This document shows positions 41,780 through 50,074 of a stretch of 64,000 bases of DNA, in pieces. The position numbers and the translations under genes were made by a program. Origin of the DNA: Sediminicoccus sp. KRV36 (GTDB taxonomy: Bacteria; Pseudomonadota; Alphaproteobacteria; Acetobacterales; Acetobacteraceae); the NCBI RefSeq assembly GCF_023243115.1, contig NZ_CP085081.1, forward strand, positions 3,989,001 to 4,053,000, written 5' to 3'. Below the pieces are notes generated by a model. The model made no database searches, had not been told where the DNA came from, and was given only the letters and a program-made list of their open reading frames with translations. Each line of letters begins with the position of its first letter. Position 1 is the first letter of the stretch.

Positions 41780-42864
41780 CTGCCCGCCTTGAAGCGTGCC
41801 CAGAGCCTTGCGCGCGCGCGCTCCCCGGCCTGGGCCGGCGTGCCGGCGACGAAGCTCAACGCCAGCGCTTCGGCTGGCGGAAAGACGCTCGGGTCATTGG
41901 CGACTTCGGGCGGCAGCAGCGGGCGCGAGGCAGGCACCGCATTGGGATAGCGCACCTGACGGGTGATGCCGGCCATCACATCGGGCTGCAGGATGAAATT
42001 GATGAAGGCATGCGCGGCATCCGGGTTGGGCGCATCGGCGGGGATGGCCAGCATGTCAAACCAGAGCTGCGCGCCCTCACGCGGCATCACGTAGCTCACC
42101 TCATGCGTGCGGCGGGCTTCACGGGCACGGGCCCTCGCCTGGATCACATCGCCCGAATAGCTGAAGGCGAGGCAGATCTCGCCCGCCGCCAGCGCGTCAA
42201 TGATGGCAGGCGGCGAGGGGATCGAGCGCAGGAAAGGGCGGATCGCCAGCAGGGCGCGCTGCGCCGCATCCAGATCCGGCGGCGCCACGCTGTCGGGATG
42301 CCGGCCCAGATGGCGCAGCACCGAGGGCAGCACATCCACCGCGCTGTCCATCACCGCGATGCCGCAGCGCGCGATGCGCCGCGCATGCTCGGGGTTGAGC
42401 AGCAGGTCGAGACTGTCCAGCGGCGCATCGGGAGCCACTTCGCGGATGCGCGCGGCGTTCATCCCCAGGCCCACCGTGCCCCAAAGGTAGATCACGCCAT
42501 GCCGGTTCCCGGGGTCCACGCTGGCGATGCGCGCCATCAGCGCCGGGTCGAGGTTGGCCGTGTTGGGCAGCCGCGCCGGCTCCAGCGGCCGCAGCGCGCC
42601 GGCCCGCACGAGGCGATTGAAAGCAGGCTCGCTGGTCGGCACCACGATGTCATAGCCCGAGCGGCCTGCGGATAATTTTCCTTCCAGCGTCTCCAGCGTA
42701 TCATAGACATCATAGCGCACCCGGATGCCGGTCTCGCGCTGGAAGCGCTCGATGGCGTAGGGGTCCATGTAGTCGGCCCAGTTGTAGATGTTCAGCGTGG
42801 CTTGCTGTGCCTGGGCTTGCAGGCCAATCGGCAGCAGGGCCAGGGTCAGCATCACTCGGCGCAT
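41776..42864 (-). CDS. Putrescine/spermidine-type periplasmic binding protein (PotF/PotD type)
   Basis: A 362-residue binding protein. Signal peptide MRRVMLTLALLPIGLQAQAQ, then the PotF/PotD opening strand LNIYNWADYMDPYAIERFQ, the YDIVVPTSE block and GVIYLWGTVGLGMN. It is the first gene of the binding protein - ATPase - permease - permease operon, the same order as E. coli potFGHI. Substrate among polyamines cannot be settled by sequence. This is the second polyamine-class importer in the window; the one at 1707-5468 is clearly diverged. Confidence 0.92.
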   Translation of the reverse strand: MRRVMLTLALLPIGLQAQAQQATLNIYNWADYMDPYAIERFQRETGIRVRYDVYDTLETLEGKLSAGRSGYDIVVPTSEPAFNRLVRAGALRPLEPARLPNTANLDPALMARIASVDPGNRHGVIYLWGTVGLGMNAARIREVAPDAPLDSLDLLLNPEHARRIARCGIAVMDSAVDVLPSVLRHLGRHPDSVAPPDLDAAQRALLAIRPFLRSIPSPPAIIDALAAGEICLAFSYSGDVIQARARAREARRTHEVSYVMPREGAQLWFDMLAIPADAPNPDAAHAFINFILQPDVMAGITRQVRYPNAVPASRPLLPPEVANDPSVFPPAEALALSFVAGTPAQAGERARARLWARFKAGR

Positions 42865-43077
42865 GGGGCGAACTCCGGGGCGGTGTCCTCTGCCTATGAC
42901 GCAGCGGCGATGGTTTCACAATATCCGCTTTTTTTCCTTGACGTTCTTTATTTGTTCTCGTAAACAAAGCGGGCCAAGGGGTGAATTGCGTCCAGTGCCG
43001 CGCCCCCGCCCGCACCCCCATCCCCGATGCATCCCCGCGCGCCGCGCGGCTTGTCGCCCCCATGGCTTAGGAGACGC
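42865..43077. other. Divergent intergenic region upstream of potF-like and tail-fibre genes
   Basis: 213 bases between divergent genes, with a notably AT-rich core (42925-42968) that contrasts with the surrounding GC-rich DNA. It should hold promoters in both directions; the plus-strand candidate is listed separately. Confidence 0.6.
42938..42966 (+). promoter_or_regulatory. Candidate sigma-70-type promoter for the tail-fibre-like cassette
   Basis: TTGACG at 42938-42943 and TAAACA at 42961-42966 are separated by exactly 17 bases. The -35 box is near consensus and the -10 box matches at three positions. The first gene of the cassette starts about 110 bases downstream. Found by eye only. Confidence 0.45.
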
Positions 43078-43740
43078 ATGCCCATGCCCTTCACCGCAAG
43101 TGACCTCGTGCCGCTGATCCAGTCCGCGCGCTTCAACCTCTGGCATTATCGCAGCGCCGATCTGCAGGCGGCGATCACGACGGCCGGCTATTTCGCCCCC
43201 GCCGCCGCGACGCTGCGCGCCGGCGACCTGATGATCGTCCAATCCGCCGATGCGATGGCGATGCTGCCCGTGCGCAGCAATGCCGTGACCGGCCCGGGCG
43301 TCGTGCTCGATGGCGCGGTGACGCCGATCGCCCTCAGCCGTTCCGTCGGGCAGACGCTGCGCATGGTGCAGGCGGCGGGTGCCGTGGTCTCCACCATCAT
43401 CCTGGCACCCCTGATGGCCGGCGTGATTGTCGGCACATCCATTCCCGTCCAGGCGCAGGTCACCGGGCCGATCCAGCAGGTGGTGATCTCCGTCCGCAAT
43501 GCGCAGAACCAGGTCATCCCGCCCGCGCAGACGGTCAATGTGGAACAGGGCTATGTGACGGCGACCTTGCCGACGCCCGCCGTCGGCAGCGGCTACCGCA
43601 TCCGCATCGAGGACGCGCTGGATACCGGCGTCGTCGCCACCTCGCGCAGCTTCAACATCCTGCCCGACCTCAGGCTCGTGCTGCTCGAGGATGGCGCCAA
43701 GCTTCTCCAGGAGGACGGCGCGGCCATCGCCCAGAACTGA
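43078..43740 (+). CDS. Hypothetical protein, first gene of tail-fibre-like cassette
   Basis: A 220-residue protein of unknown function. The start at 43078 has AGGAG six bases upstream. Seen: no signal peptide; a hydrophobic alanine/valine stretch near residues 100-128 (AAGAVVSTIILAPLMAGVIVG); an Ig-like or beta-rich region with VQGYVTATLP-type strands after 140; and a C-terminal ending LRLVLLEDGAKLLQEDG, an LLxEDG pattern I associate with tail-associated structural proteins. It is followed by a tail-spike-like gene after 52 bases. Assignment to a virion or gene-transfer-agent tail is inference. Confidence 0.6.
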   Translation: MPMPFTASDLVPLIQSARFNLWHYRSADLQAAITTAGYFAPAAATLRAGDLMIVQSADAMAMLPVRSNAVTGPGVVLDGAVTPIALSRSVGQTLRMVQAAGAVVSTIILAPLMAGVIVGTSIPVQAQVTGPIQQVVISVRNAQNQVIPPAQTVNVEQGYVTATLPTPAVGSGYRIRIEDALDTGVVATSRSFNILPDLRLVLLEDGAKLLQEDGAAIAQN

Positions 43741-43792
43741 GGCATCGCCCCCGGCCCGCCTTCCCCTTCCCCCCAAGATCGGACGGAGCCCC

Positions 43793-46321
43793 ATGCCCGA
43801 CCTCAAGATCAGTGAATTGCCGGCGGCGACCAGCATCGCCGACGCCGATATGACGCCCTTCGTCCAGACCTCGCCCTCGATCGCCACGCGCCGCGCCAGC
43901 ATCTCCCAGTTGCGGCGGGCCGTGCTGGCCGATCGTGGCGTGGATGTTCGCGACTTCGGCGCCGTCGGCAACGGCACGACGAATGACGCACCTGCCATCC
44001 AGTCCGCGATCAACGCGCTGGGGGCCGCGGGCGGCGTCGTGCAATTCGGCCCGCGCGCCTATCGGCTTGCTTCGGCCATCACCATCAACAACACCTCGGT
44101 GCGGCTGCAGGGTGCCGGCTTCGCCGAGGGCGGCAGCCCGGGCGATGGAACCTGGCTCACCGTGGACCAGACGAGCTTCACGCCCTTCACCTTCACGGGC
44201 ACCGCCGCGCGCGGCTCCGCCGTGCGGGACATGGCTTTCCGGCAGACCCATTCGGCCACGCAGAACGCCTCCTGGGCACCGACCAACTATGATTACCTGT
44301 TTCGCGTCGTCGACTGCTTCGGCGGGGTGGATTTCGACAATGTGATGCTGGCCGGCATCAATCGCGGCATCTTCGTGCGCAACTCGGGCCGGACGGATTT
44401 CCGCCGCATTCGCGGCCAGGTCTTCACCACGGGCATCGAGATCGACGAGGGCTACGACGCCTCGCGAATCCACAACCTGCATTTCTGGCCCTTCTGGTCG
44501 TCCAACGACAATGTGGTGCGCTGGCAGCAGGCCAATGGCGATGCGATGATCTTCCGCCGCTGCGATGGCGTCTTCGTGGACCAGGCCTTCGTGTTGGGCT
44601 ACCGCTCGATGTTCCGCTTCACCTCCTCGGGCACGGGCTACACGCAGAAATTCAGCATCGGCCAGGCCTATGCGGATTTCGTGCGGCATGGCGTCTGGGT
44701 CGAGGCCGCGGGCACGGACGGCCAGATTGATGCGATGACCGTCCAGTGCGAGATTTTCAACGCCGGGGGCTCGCCCGTCACCGGCTCCGTCGGCGTCTAC
44801 GTCAACGCGAATTCCAGCCGGATCCAGATCGGCTCGCTGCGTGTTGACGATGCCGAGGACAATGCGATCCGCATCGATGGCCACTCGAACCGGATGGATA
44901 TCGGCGCGCTGCGCTGCGTCAACTTCAACCTGCGCAACAATGGCGCCGCTGCCATCCATCTCGCGAATGCCGCAAGTGGCACGCCCAACCGCGTCAACCT
45001 GGCAAGCCCCCCGCTGCTGGAGACCGCCAATATGGGCCCGGTGTTCAACGCATCCAGCAACGGCTCGGTGGGCTTGCAGGCGCCAGCGGGTGAGGCGGCG
45101 CGGCCTGGGCTTTCCGTCGGTCAGAATGACACCGGGCTGTTTCGTCCCGCGGCTGGCAGCCTTGCGGCGGCTGTCAGCGGCGCGGAGCTTTTGCGGCTGG
45201 CGGGCGGCACGGCCAGCCTTGGGGCAGCCAGCGGGGCGCACGGGCTGGAGGTGACCACGCCGGGCAGCACGGTCAACCGGCCGGAAATCCTGGGCGGCGT
45301 TACCGGCGCGCCAGGGCGAACGGGTTGGCGCGCCTCAGGCTCGGATGCGAATATCTCAGCCGTGATGCAGCCCAAGGGCACCGGGGCACTGATCGCGCAA
45401 TTCCCGGACAACAGCGCGACAGGCGGCAATGCACGCGGCTCGAGCGCCACCGATTGGCAGACGGTGAGGACCGCTGCGACCCAGGTGGCAAGCGCGGCCA
45501 CTGCGACGATCGGCGGAGGGCAGAACAACACGGCGAGCGGCGCAAATGCGACCGTGGGCGGTGGCGTTGGCAACACCGCGAGCGTCAACGGCGCGACAGT
45601 GGGGGGCGGCAACACCAACACGGCCAGCAGCAGCAACGCCACGGTCGCGGGTGGCACCAGCAACACCGCCAGCCAATCCGCCGCAACGGTGGCCGGCGGT
45701 AGCGCCAACAATGCCAGCCAGGCCAACGCCACCATTGCGGGCGGCGCCAACAATATCGCCAGCGCGACGGGATCGTCCGTCGGCGGCGGCGTGAGCAACA
45801 CGGCCAGCGGCTCGCTATCCTGGATCCCGGGCGGATCGCGTGCCGCCACGCGCGGCATAACCGGAAGGGGCGCATGGGCCGCTGGCCGTATCGCCGCGGA
45901 TGGCGACGCCCAATGCGGTGAGCACCATCTGCTGCGGCAGACCACCGACGCCACCGCCACCCGCCTGACGGCCGATGGCGCCGCTGCCGGCACCGCCAAC
46001 ACCATCAACATGCCGAATTTCAGCGTCTATGCCGGCACGCTGACCGTGGTCGCCAAGGCCACCGGCAGCACGGCGGCGGCGACCTGGCGCGTGCAGGTCT
46101 CGGCCGTGCGCGGCAATGGCGTGGCGACCGTGGTGATCTACGAGGGCACAGGCACGGCGCTGGCGCCCACGGCCAGCAATGGCGCGGGCAGCGCATGGCG
46201 CCTGGATATCGCGGCGGACACCACCAATGGCGGCATCGCCGTCACCGTCACGGGGGCCGCCGCCACGACGATCAACCATTCGGCCCGCTTCGCCAATACC
46301 GAGGCGACCACCGCGAGCTGA
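43793..46321 (+). CDS. Tail-fibre/tail-spike-like protein with pectate-lyase-type beta-helix and YadA-head-like repeats
   Basis: An 842-residue protein; start 43793 preceded by ACGGAG. The N-terminus DLKISELPAATSIADADMTPFVQ resembles phage tail-fibre attachment regions. Residues about 50-420 look like a right-handed beta-helix starting VDVRDFGAVGNGTTNDAPAIQ, typical of pectate-lyase-3/tail-spike proteins. Residues about 571-675 are seven 15-residue repeats of the form ATVxGGxxNTASxxx, like trimeric adhesin head repeats. A C-terminal region with AAGRIAADGDAQ and TTDATATRLTADG follows, as in some tail fibres. It has no signal peptide, which argues for a virion-like particle rather than a secreted lyase. 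Confidence 0.75.
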   Translation: MPDLKISELPAATSIADADMTPFVQTSPSIATRRASISQLRRAVLADRGVDVRDFGAVGNGTTNDAPAIQSAINALGAAGGVVQFGPRAYRLASAITINNTSVRLQGAGFAEGGSPGDGTWLTVDQTSFTPFTFTGTAARGSAVRDMAFRQTHSATQNASWAPTNYDYLFRVVDCFGGVDFDNVMLAGINRGIFVRNSGRTDFRRIRGQVFTTGIEIDEGYDASRIHNLHFWPFWSSNDNVVRWQQANGDAMIFRRCDGVFVDQAFVLGYRSMFRFTSSGTGYTQKFSIGQAYADFVRHGVWVEAAGTDGQIDAMTVQCEIFNAGGSPVTGSVGVYVNANSSRIQIGSLRVDDAEDNAIRIDGHSNRMDIGALRCVNFNLRNNGAAAIHLANAASGTPNRVNLASPPLLETANMGPVFNASSNGSVGLQAPAGEAARPGLSVGQNDTGLFRPAAGSLAAAVSGAELLRLAGGTASLGAASGAHGLEVTTPGSTVNRPEILGGVTGAPGRTGWRASGSDANISAVMQPKGTGALIAQFPDNSATGGNARGSSATDWQTVRTAATQVASAATATIGGGQNNTASGANATVGGGVGNTASVNGATVGGGNTNTASSSNATVAGGTSNTASQSAATVAGGSANNASQANATIAGGANNIASATGSSVGGGVSNTASGSLSWIPGGSRAATRGITGRGAWAAGRIAADGDAQCGEHHLLRQTTDATATRLTADGAAAGTANTINMPNFSVYAGTLTVVAKATGSTAAATWRVQVSAVRGNGVATVVIYEGTGTALAPTASNGAGSAWRLDIAADTTNGGIAVTVTGAAATTINHSARFANTEATTAS
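45503..45817 (+). repeat. Seven tandem 45-base coding repeats (15-residue units)
   Basis: Seven in-phase units encode ATIGGGQNNTASGAN, ATVGGGVGNTASVNG, ATVGGGNTNTASSSN, ATVAGGTSNTASQSA, ATVAGGSANNASQAN, ATIAGGANNIASATG and SSVGGGVSNTASGSL. The glycine triplet and the N-[TI]-AS core are invariant in position. The pattern matches left-handed coil repeats of YadA-like heads; copy number may vary between strains. Confidence 0.85.
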
Positions 46322-46427
46322 GCCGTCGCGAATGCAGCCCCATCCCGCGCGACGACAGCCTGTTCCGCACGGGCATTCACCTGCCTGTTCGATGTCTTCA
46401 CCCGCCCAGAGCCCCAGGAGATCCCCC

Positions 46428-46727
46428 ATGGCTTTTCTGCTTCCCATCGAGATCAACGATACGGGCGCCTTCGCCGAATACTGGCGCCTGACGCATGTCC
46501 AGGTGGATCGCGTCGCCGGCATCGTCGAGGCGCAGCTGCACGGCTATCGCGACCAGGCCGCGCGGCGAGCCGGCAAATCCCCCCTGCAACGCCTCACCTT
46601 CCGCTTCGACCAGGCCACCATGGAGGACCCCTACACCCTGGCGGTGGAGGACCTCTATCGCGCCATCCGCGAACAGCCGGCGGGCGAGGACATGCCCTCG
46701 CGCTTCGCCCACGCCGCCGACATCTGA
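46428..46727 (+). CDS. Small hypothetical protein in tail-fibre-like cassette
   Basis: A 99-residue soluble protein. The start at 46428 follows AGGAG at 46416-46420. Seen: MAFLLPIEINDTGAFAEYW, LTHVQVDRVAGIVEAQLHGY and an acidic helical C-terminus ending AHAADI. Not recognised at family level; its size and place after the fibre gene would fit a fibre-assembly or tail accessory protein (inference). Confidence 0.6.
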   Translation: MAFLLPIEINDTGAFAEYWRLTHVQVDRVAGIVEAQLHGYRDQAARRAGKSPLQRLTFRFDQATMEDPYTLAVEDLYRAIREQPAGEDMPSRFAHAADI

Positions 46728-46752
46728 CCCACGACGAGAAGGAATTTCCCCC

Positions 46753-47127
46753 ATGAGCTCCCTGACCGATTATACGAAGAATGTCCTGACCCGCGCCCTG
46801 TGCGGCCGTGCGCCCGTGCTGCCCTCGGCCGTCTTTCTTGGCCTGGGCACCGGCGGCAGCGACCCCACCGGCATCAGCGGCGAGGCGGTGGGCAATGGCT
46901 ATGCCCGCCAGCGCGTCACCTTCACCGGCACCGGCGTGCAGCAGAATGCCGAGGCCGTGCGCTTCACCTTCAGCGCCGCCGCCGGCAGCTTCTCCCATGT
47001 CGGGCTGTTTGACGCGGCGAGTGGCGGCAATGCGCTGACCTGGTCCCCGCTGACGACGGCGGTGGCGGTCGCGGGGCCGGGCACGGTCACGATCAATCCT
47101 GGCGCCTTCACCATGACCGGCGATTGA
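46753..47127 (+). CDS. Hypothetical tail-associated protein
   Basis: A 124-residue protein beginning SSLTDYTKNVLTRALCGRAP and continuing VFLGLGTGGSDPTGISGE, GYARQRVTFTG and FSHVGLFDAASGGNAL. I recognise this layout as that of small phage tail/fibre-associated proteins (xTDYxxNKxLD... type) but cannot name a family. The start lies 25 bases after the previous gene with GAAGG upstream. It is the last gene of the cassette; no other phage or integrase gene follows. Confidence 0.65.
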   Translation: MSSLTDYTKNVLTRALCGRAPVLPSAVFLGLGTGGSDPTGISGEAVGNGYARQRVTFTGTGVQQNAEAVRFTFSAAAGSFSHVGLFDAASGGNALTWSPLTTAVAVAGPGTVTINPGAFTMTGD

Positions 47128-47160
47128 TAATCGGTCATGATTCGGACGGGGTGTCCAAGC

Positions 47161-47189
47161 TTGCAACTCGGACAATGTGAGGGTTAATC
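47161..47189 (+). promoter_or_regulatory. Weak candidate promoter for the FNR-type gene
   Basis: TTGCAA at 47161-47166 and TTAATC at 47184-47189 with 17-base spacing, ending about 30 bases before the GTG start. Only the -35 half is convincing. Confidence 0.3.
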
Positions 47190-47217
47190 TAAACCCCCTC
47201 GGGGAAAGACAAGAACC

Positions 47218-47964
47218 GTGAACCCGCTCGACGCCACACATGCCGGAAAAACCGAGTCCCGCACCGCGGAGGCCTGCACCACCTGCGGCAGCCGTGTGGC
47301 GGGGCTGTGCCATCGGCTGGACGCGTCGGCCCTGGACGACATCGCCTCCGACTCGCAACGCTTCCACCTGCCCGCCAAGAGCACCCTGTTCCGCGAGGGC
47401 GACCCGGCCAGCCGCGCCATCTCCATCATCGAGGGCGTGGTGAAGCTCTCCCGCCTGCTGCCCGATGGCAAGCAGCAGGTGGTGGGGTTTCGCTTCGCGG
47501 GCGATCTCCTCGGCTATGGTGCCGGAAAGACCTATCCGTTTGACGCTGAATCCCTGACGCCGGGGCATTTTTGCCGGATCGAACGCGGCCGGCTGGACGC
47601 GATGCTGCGGCTCTATCCGCAGATGGAGCGGCGCCTGCTCGATCTCTGCCTGCGCGAATTGTCCAACACGCAGGATCAACTCGTCACCGTCGGCCGCCGT
47701 TCGGCCGAAGCCCGCGTGGCGAGCTTCCTGATCGGCCTCACCGAAGCCCATCGGCAACGCGGCGCCCTGCCGGCGGATTTGCCCATGCCGATGACCCGCA
47801 GCGACATCGGCGATTTCCTGGGGCTGACGCTGGAAACCGTCAGCCGCAGCTTCGCCGCCTTCAAGCGCCAGAAACTGATCGCCGAGCCAGGGCATCAGAC
47901 GGTGCGCATCCTCGACATGGATGCGCTGCTGCGCATGACCGAGGGCGAACCCGCGGAGCTCTGA
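47218..47964 (+). CDS. FNR/FnrL-type Crp-family transcriptional regulator
   Basis: A 248-residue regulator starting at GTG. N-terminal cysteines Cys20, Cys23 and Cys31 (CxxC then seven residues, C) plus Cys119 match the oxygen-labile 4Fe-4S ligands of FnrL-type proteins in alphaproteobacteria. A cyclic-nucleotide-type beta-barrel follows (FREGDPASRAISIIEG). The C-terminal helix-turn-helix has SDIGDFLGLTLETVSRSF; the ETVSR recognition helix predicts binding to TTGAT-N4-ATCAA. It should switch genes on or off under low oxygen. It stands alone, between the tail-fibre cassette and an orphan Bug gene. Confidence 0.9.
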   Translation: MNPLDATHAGKTESRTAEACTTCGSRVAGLCHRLDASALDDIASDSQRFHLPAKSTLFREGDPASRAISIIEGVVKLSRLLPDGKQQVVGFRFAGDLLGYGAGKTYPFDAESLTPGHFCRIERGRLDAMLRLYPQMERRLLDLCLRELSNTQDQLVTVGRRSAEARVASFLIGLTEAHRQRGALPADLPMPMTRSDIGDFLGLTLETVSRSFAAFKRQKLIAEPGHQTVRILDMDALLRMTEGEPAEL

Positions 47965-48037
47965 CCCGCGGAGCTTTGAACCAGGGCTGGGCACGCGGCT
48001 TGCATGGGGGTGGCGGTCCATCGAAGGAAGCTCCTCC

Positions 48038-49018
48038 ATGAATCGCCGCGAATTGCTCGCCACCTCGTTGCTGGCGGCCCCCATCCTGGCAACGCCGGCC
48101 ATCGTGCAGGCGCAGCCCGCTTGGCCGAGCCGCACCGTGCGGATCATCATCCCCTTCACGCCCGGCGGTGCCTCGGACCTCATGATGCGGCCGGTGGCCG
48201 AGCGGCTGGAGCGGATGCTGGGCCAATCCTTCGTCATCGATAACCGGCCCGGCGGCGGCGGGGCGGTGGGTGCGGGTGCGGCCGCGAATGAGCGGCCGGA
48301 TGGCTATACGCTGCTGATGTCCACGGCCGGCCCGCTGGTGCTGCTGCCTTCGATGATGGCAAACCTGCCTTACAACCCGGCACGCAGCTTCACCTACATC
48401 TCGCTCATGGGCGGTGCGCCCATCGTCTGCGCGGTGAAGGGCGACAGCCCGATCCGCACGCTGGCCGATTATGCGGCTGCCGCGAAGCGCGCACCGGAAG
48501 CGGTCAGCTTCGGCTCCTCCGGCATCGGCTCGATGGGCCATCTGACCGGCGTGCTCTTTGGCATGGAGACCGGCTCGCAATTGCTGCATGCCCCCTTCCG
48601 CGGCGCGCCCGAGGCGCAGACGGCGGTGCTGGGCGGCACCACCACATCGCTGTGGGATACCGCGGCGGCGAATGTCCAGGCGATCCGTGCCGGCAATATG
48701 CGCGGGCTCTGCGTCTCCTCGGCGCAGCGCGCTTCCATCCTGCCCGATGTGCCAACGGCGCGGGAGGCGGGCTTCACCAATGTGGTCAGCCTCAACTGGT
48801 TCATGCTGTGTGGCCCGGCCGGCCTGCCGCCCGCCATCACCGAGCGGCTGAGCCAGGCGGTGCGCACCATCCTGGCCGAAGCTCCGATCCGTGAGCGGAT
48901 GGATTCGGTCGCCTTTGTTCCGGCGGAGGATATCCCGCAGCCCGGCCTCGCCGCCTGGGTTCAGGGCGAACAGTCGCGCTGGGCGCCGGTGGTCCGCGCT
49001 TCAGGCGCCAGCATGTAG
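48038..49018 (+). CDS. Orphan Bug/TctC-family periplasmic binding protein
   Basis: A 326-residue TTT-type binding protein. Signal peptide MNRRELLATSLLAAPILATPAIVQAQ with a twin Arg, then WPSRTVRIIIPFTPGGASDLMM, VIDNRPGGGGAVGAG and PVGL-type C-terminal landmarks (ILPDVPTAREAGF). It lies 73 bases after the FNR-type gene, with a strong hairpin right after its stop. No permease or enzyme gene adjoins it. Confidence 0.9.
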   Translation: MNRRELLATSLLAAPILATPAIVQAQPAWPSRTVRIIIPFTPGGASDLMMRPVAERLERMLGQSFVIDNRPGGGGAVGAGAAANERPDGYTLLMSTAGPLVLLPSMMANLPYNPARSFTYISLMGGAPIVCAVKGDSPIRTLADYAAAAKRAPEAVSFGSSGIGSMGHLTGVLFGMETGSQLLHAPFRGAPEAQTAVLGGTTTSLWDTAAANVQAIRAGNMRGLCVSSAQRASILPDVPTAREAGFTNVVSLNWFMLCGPAGLPPAITERLSQAVRTILAEAPIRERMDSVAFVPAEDIPQPGLAAWVQGEQSRWAPVVRASGASM

Positions 49019-49025
49019 CGCCACG

Positions 49026-49053
49026 GGCGGGCCAGGACCTGTCCTGGCCCGCC
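49026..49053 (+). terminator. Strong hairpin downstream of the Bug gene
   Basis: A perfect 12-base-pair stem: GGCGGGCCAGGA (49026-49037) and TCCTGGCCCGCC (49042-49053) around a four-base loop CCTG, starting eight bases after the stop. It lacks a T-run but is the clearest stem-loop next to a gene end here, so it is a probable transcription terminator or mRNA 3' stabiliser. Confidence 0.6.
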
Positions 49054-49186
49054 GCGCAAGATCACCCTGGCCTTGCGGCCCAGAATCGCAGGTAATCCGG
49101 CGGGCCGGCGTGGCTTGAACGCCGTGTGGCATGTGCCGGCAAGCATTGGGCTGAAGATTTCGTCACCAAATCGGCGGAAGGGCAAC

Positions 49187-49381
49187 TCAATGGGGTGCGC
49201 GGGCGCTCCATTCGATCAATCGTTTCGCTGGTATCACCCATATGATCCCGCAAAACACATAATACATCATCTGTATTGCCCAATGCTGCTGGACAACAAA
49301 ATCCCCAAGCGCAACCACAACCACCGTGTAAACGATAAATCCGACCACGCCGATCAGGAACGCAACCTTGCCTCGTGACAT
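49187..49381 (-). CDS. Small membrane protein, DUF2842-like
   Basis: A 64-residue protein with two hydrophobic segments: KVAFLIGVVGFIVYTVVVVALG and IQMMYYVFCGIIWVIPAKRLIEW. The ending (YYxxxGxxWxxPAxxLIxW) matches my memory of DUF2842, a short alphaproteobacterial membrane family. Start 49381 has AAAGGAGG 13 bases upstream, a little far; an ATG at 49465 would give 92 residues. The coding stretch and its flanks (49180-49440) are clearly less GC-rich than the rest of the window. Confidence 0.6.
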   Translation of the reverse strand: MSRGKVAFLIGVVGFIVYTVVVVALGDFVVQQHWAIQMMYYVFCGIIWVIPAKRLIEWSARAPH

Positions 49382-49549
49382 AGTAACGACATGGCCTCCT
49401 TTGGTTTTTCGCCCAAGGTGGAGCGAGAAGCTTGCTAAATATTGCCCAAAGGGACTAGCCTTCAAGGCAGTCGAGGGGCGACACAGTGTTGTCAGAGGTG
49501 CCCTTCCCTCCCACAGCTCCCCATTGGCCCGATCTCAGCGAAGAAGCAC

Positions 49550-50074
49550 GTGACGGAAAACGAACTCAAGCGCCACATCCGTGGCATTCCCGATTTTCCG
49601 AAGCCGGGGATCCTGTTCTACGACATCTCGACCCTGCTGCGGCATGGCCCGGCCTGGAAGGCCGCCATGGCGGCGATGGCCGCGCGCATCACGCCCTATC
49701 AGCCCCAACTCCTCGCCGGCATCGAGAGCCGCGGCTTCCTGCTGGCGGCGCCGCTGGCGCTGGAGCTGGGCCTCGGCTTCATCATGCTGCGCAAGCCGCG
49801 CAAATTGCCTGGGGCCACCATCGGCCTGGACTACGCCCTCGAATACGGCTCCGACCGCATCGAGATGCAGGCCGATGCGGTGCAGCCGGGCCAGCGCGTG
49901 GTCCTGCTCGATGACCTGCTCGCCACGGGCGGCACCATGCTCGCGGGGCTCGGCCTGCTGCGCCAGGCGGGCGCGGTCGTGCCTGCGGTGGCGACGATGA
50001 TCGAGCTCAGTTTCCTGGGCGGAAGGAATCGCCTCGATGTCCCGGTTGAAACCCTCCTCACCTATGACGAGTAG
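49550..50074 (+). CDS. apt: Adenine phosphoribosyltransferase
   Basis: A 174-residue purine-salvage enzyme converting adenine and PRPP to AMP. Seen: [21 protein letters not shown] at the start, the [16 protein letters not shown] block, RKPRKLPG, and the PRPP-binding loop [14 protein letters not shown]. The start is a GTG at 49550 chosen by alignment to the family N-terminus; longer frames would add unconserved sequence. The end overlaps the LOV kinase gene by eleven bases. Confidence 0.93.
   Translation: MTENELKRHIRGIPDFPKPGILFYDISTLLRHGPAWKAAMAAMAARITPYQPQLLAGIESRGFLLAAPLALELGLGFIMLRKPRKLPGATIGLDYALEYGSDRIEMQADAVQPGQRVVLLDDLLATGGTMLAGLGLLRQAGAVVPAVATMIELSFLGGRNRLDVPVETLLTYDE

Noticed and set aside
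45503-45817. Regularly spaced repeats suggesting a CRISPR array
   Set aside because: The 45-base units are in-frame coding repeats with diverged bases and no unique spacers.
43793-46321. Secreted pectate lyase
   Set aside because: There is no signal peptide, the N-terminus resembles tail-fibre attachment regions, and the neighbours are small tail-like proteins.
47124-47140. Possible FNR box (TTGATAATCGGTCA) upstream of the FNR-type gene
   Set aside because: Only the left half matches TTGAT; the right half does not resemble ATCAA.
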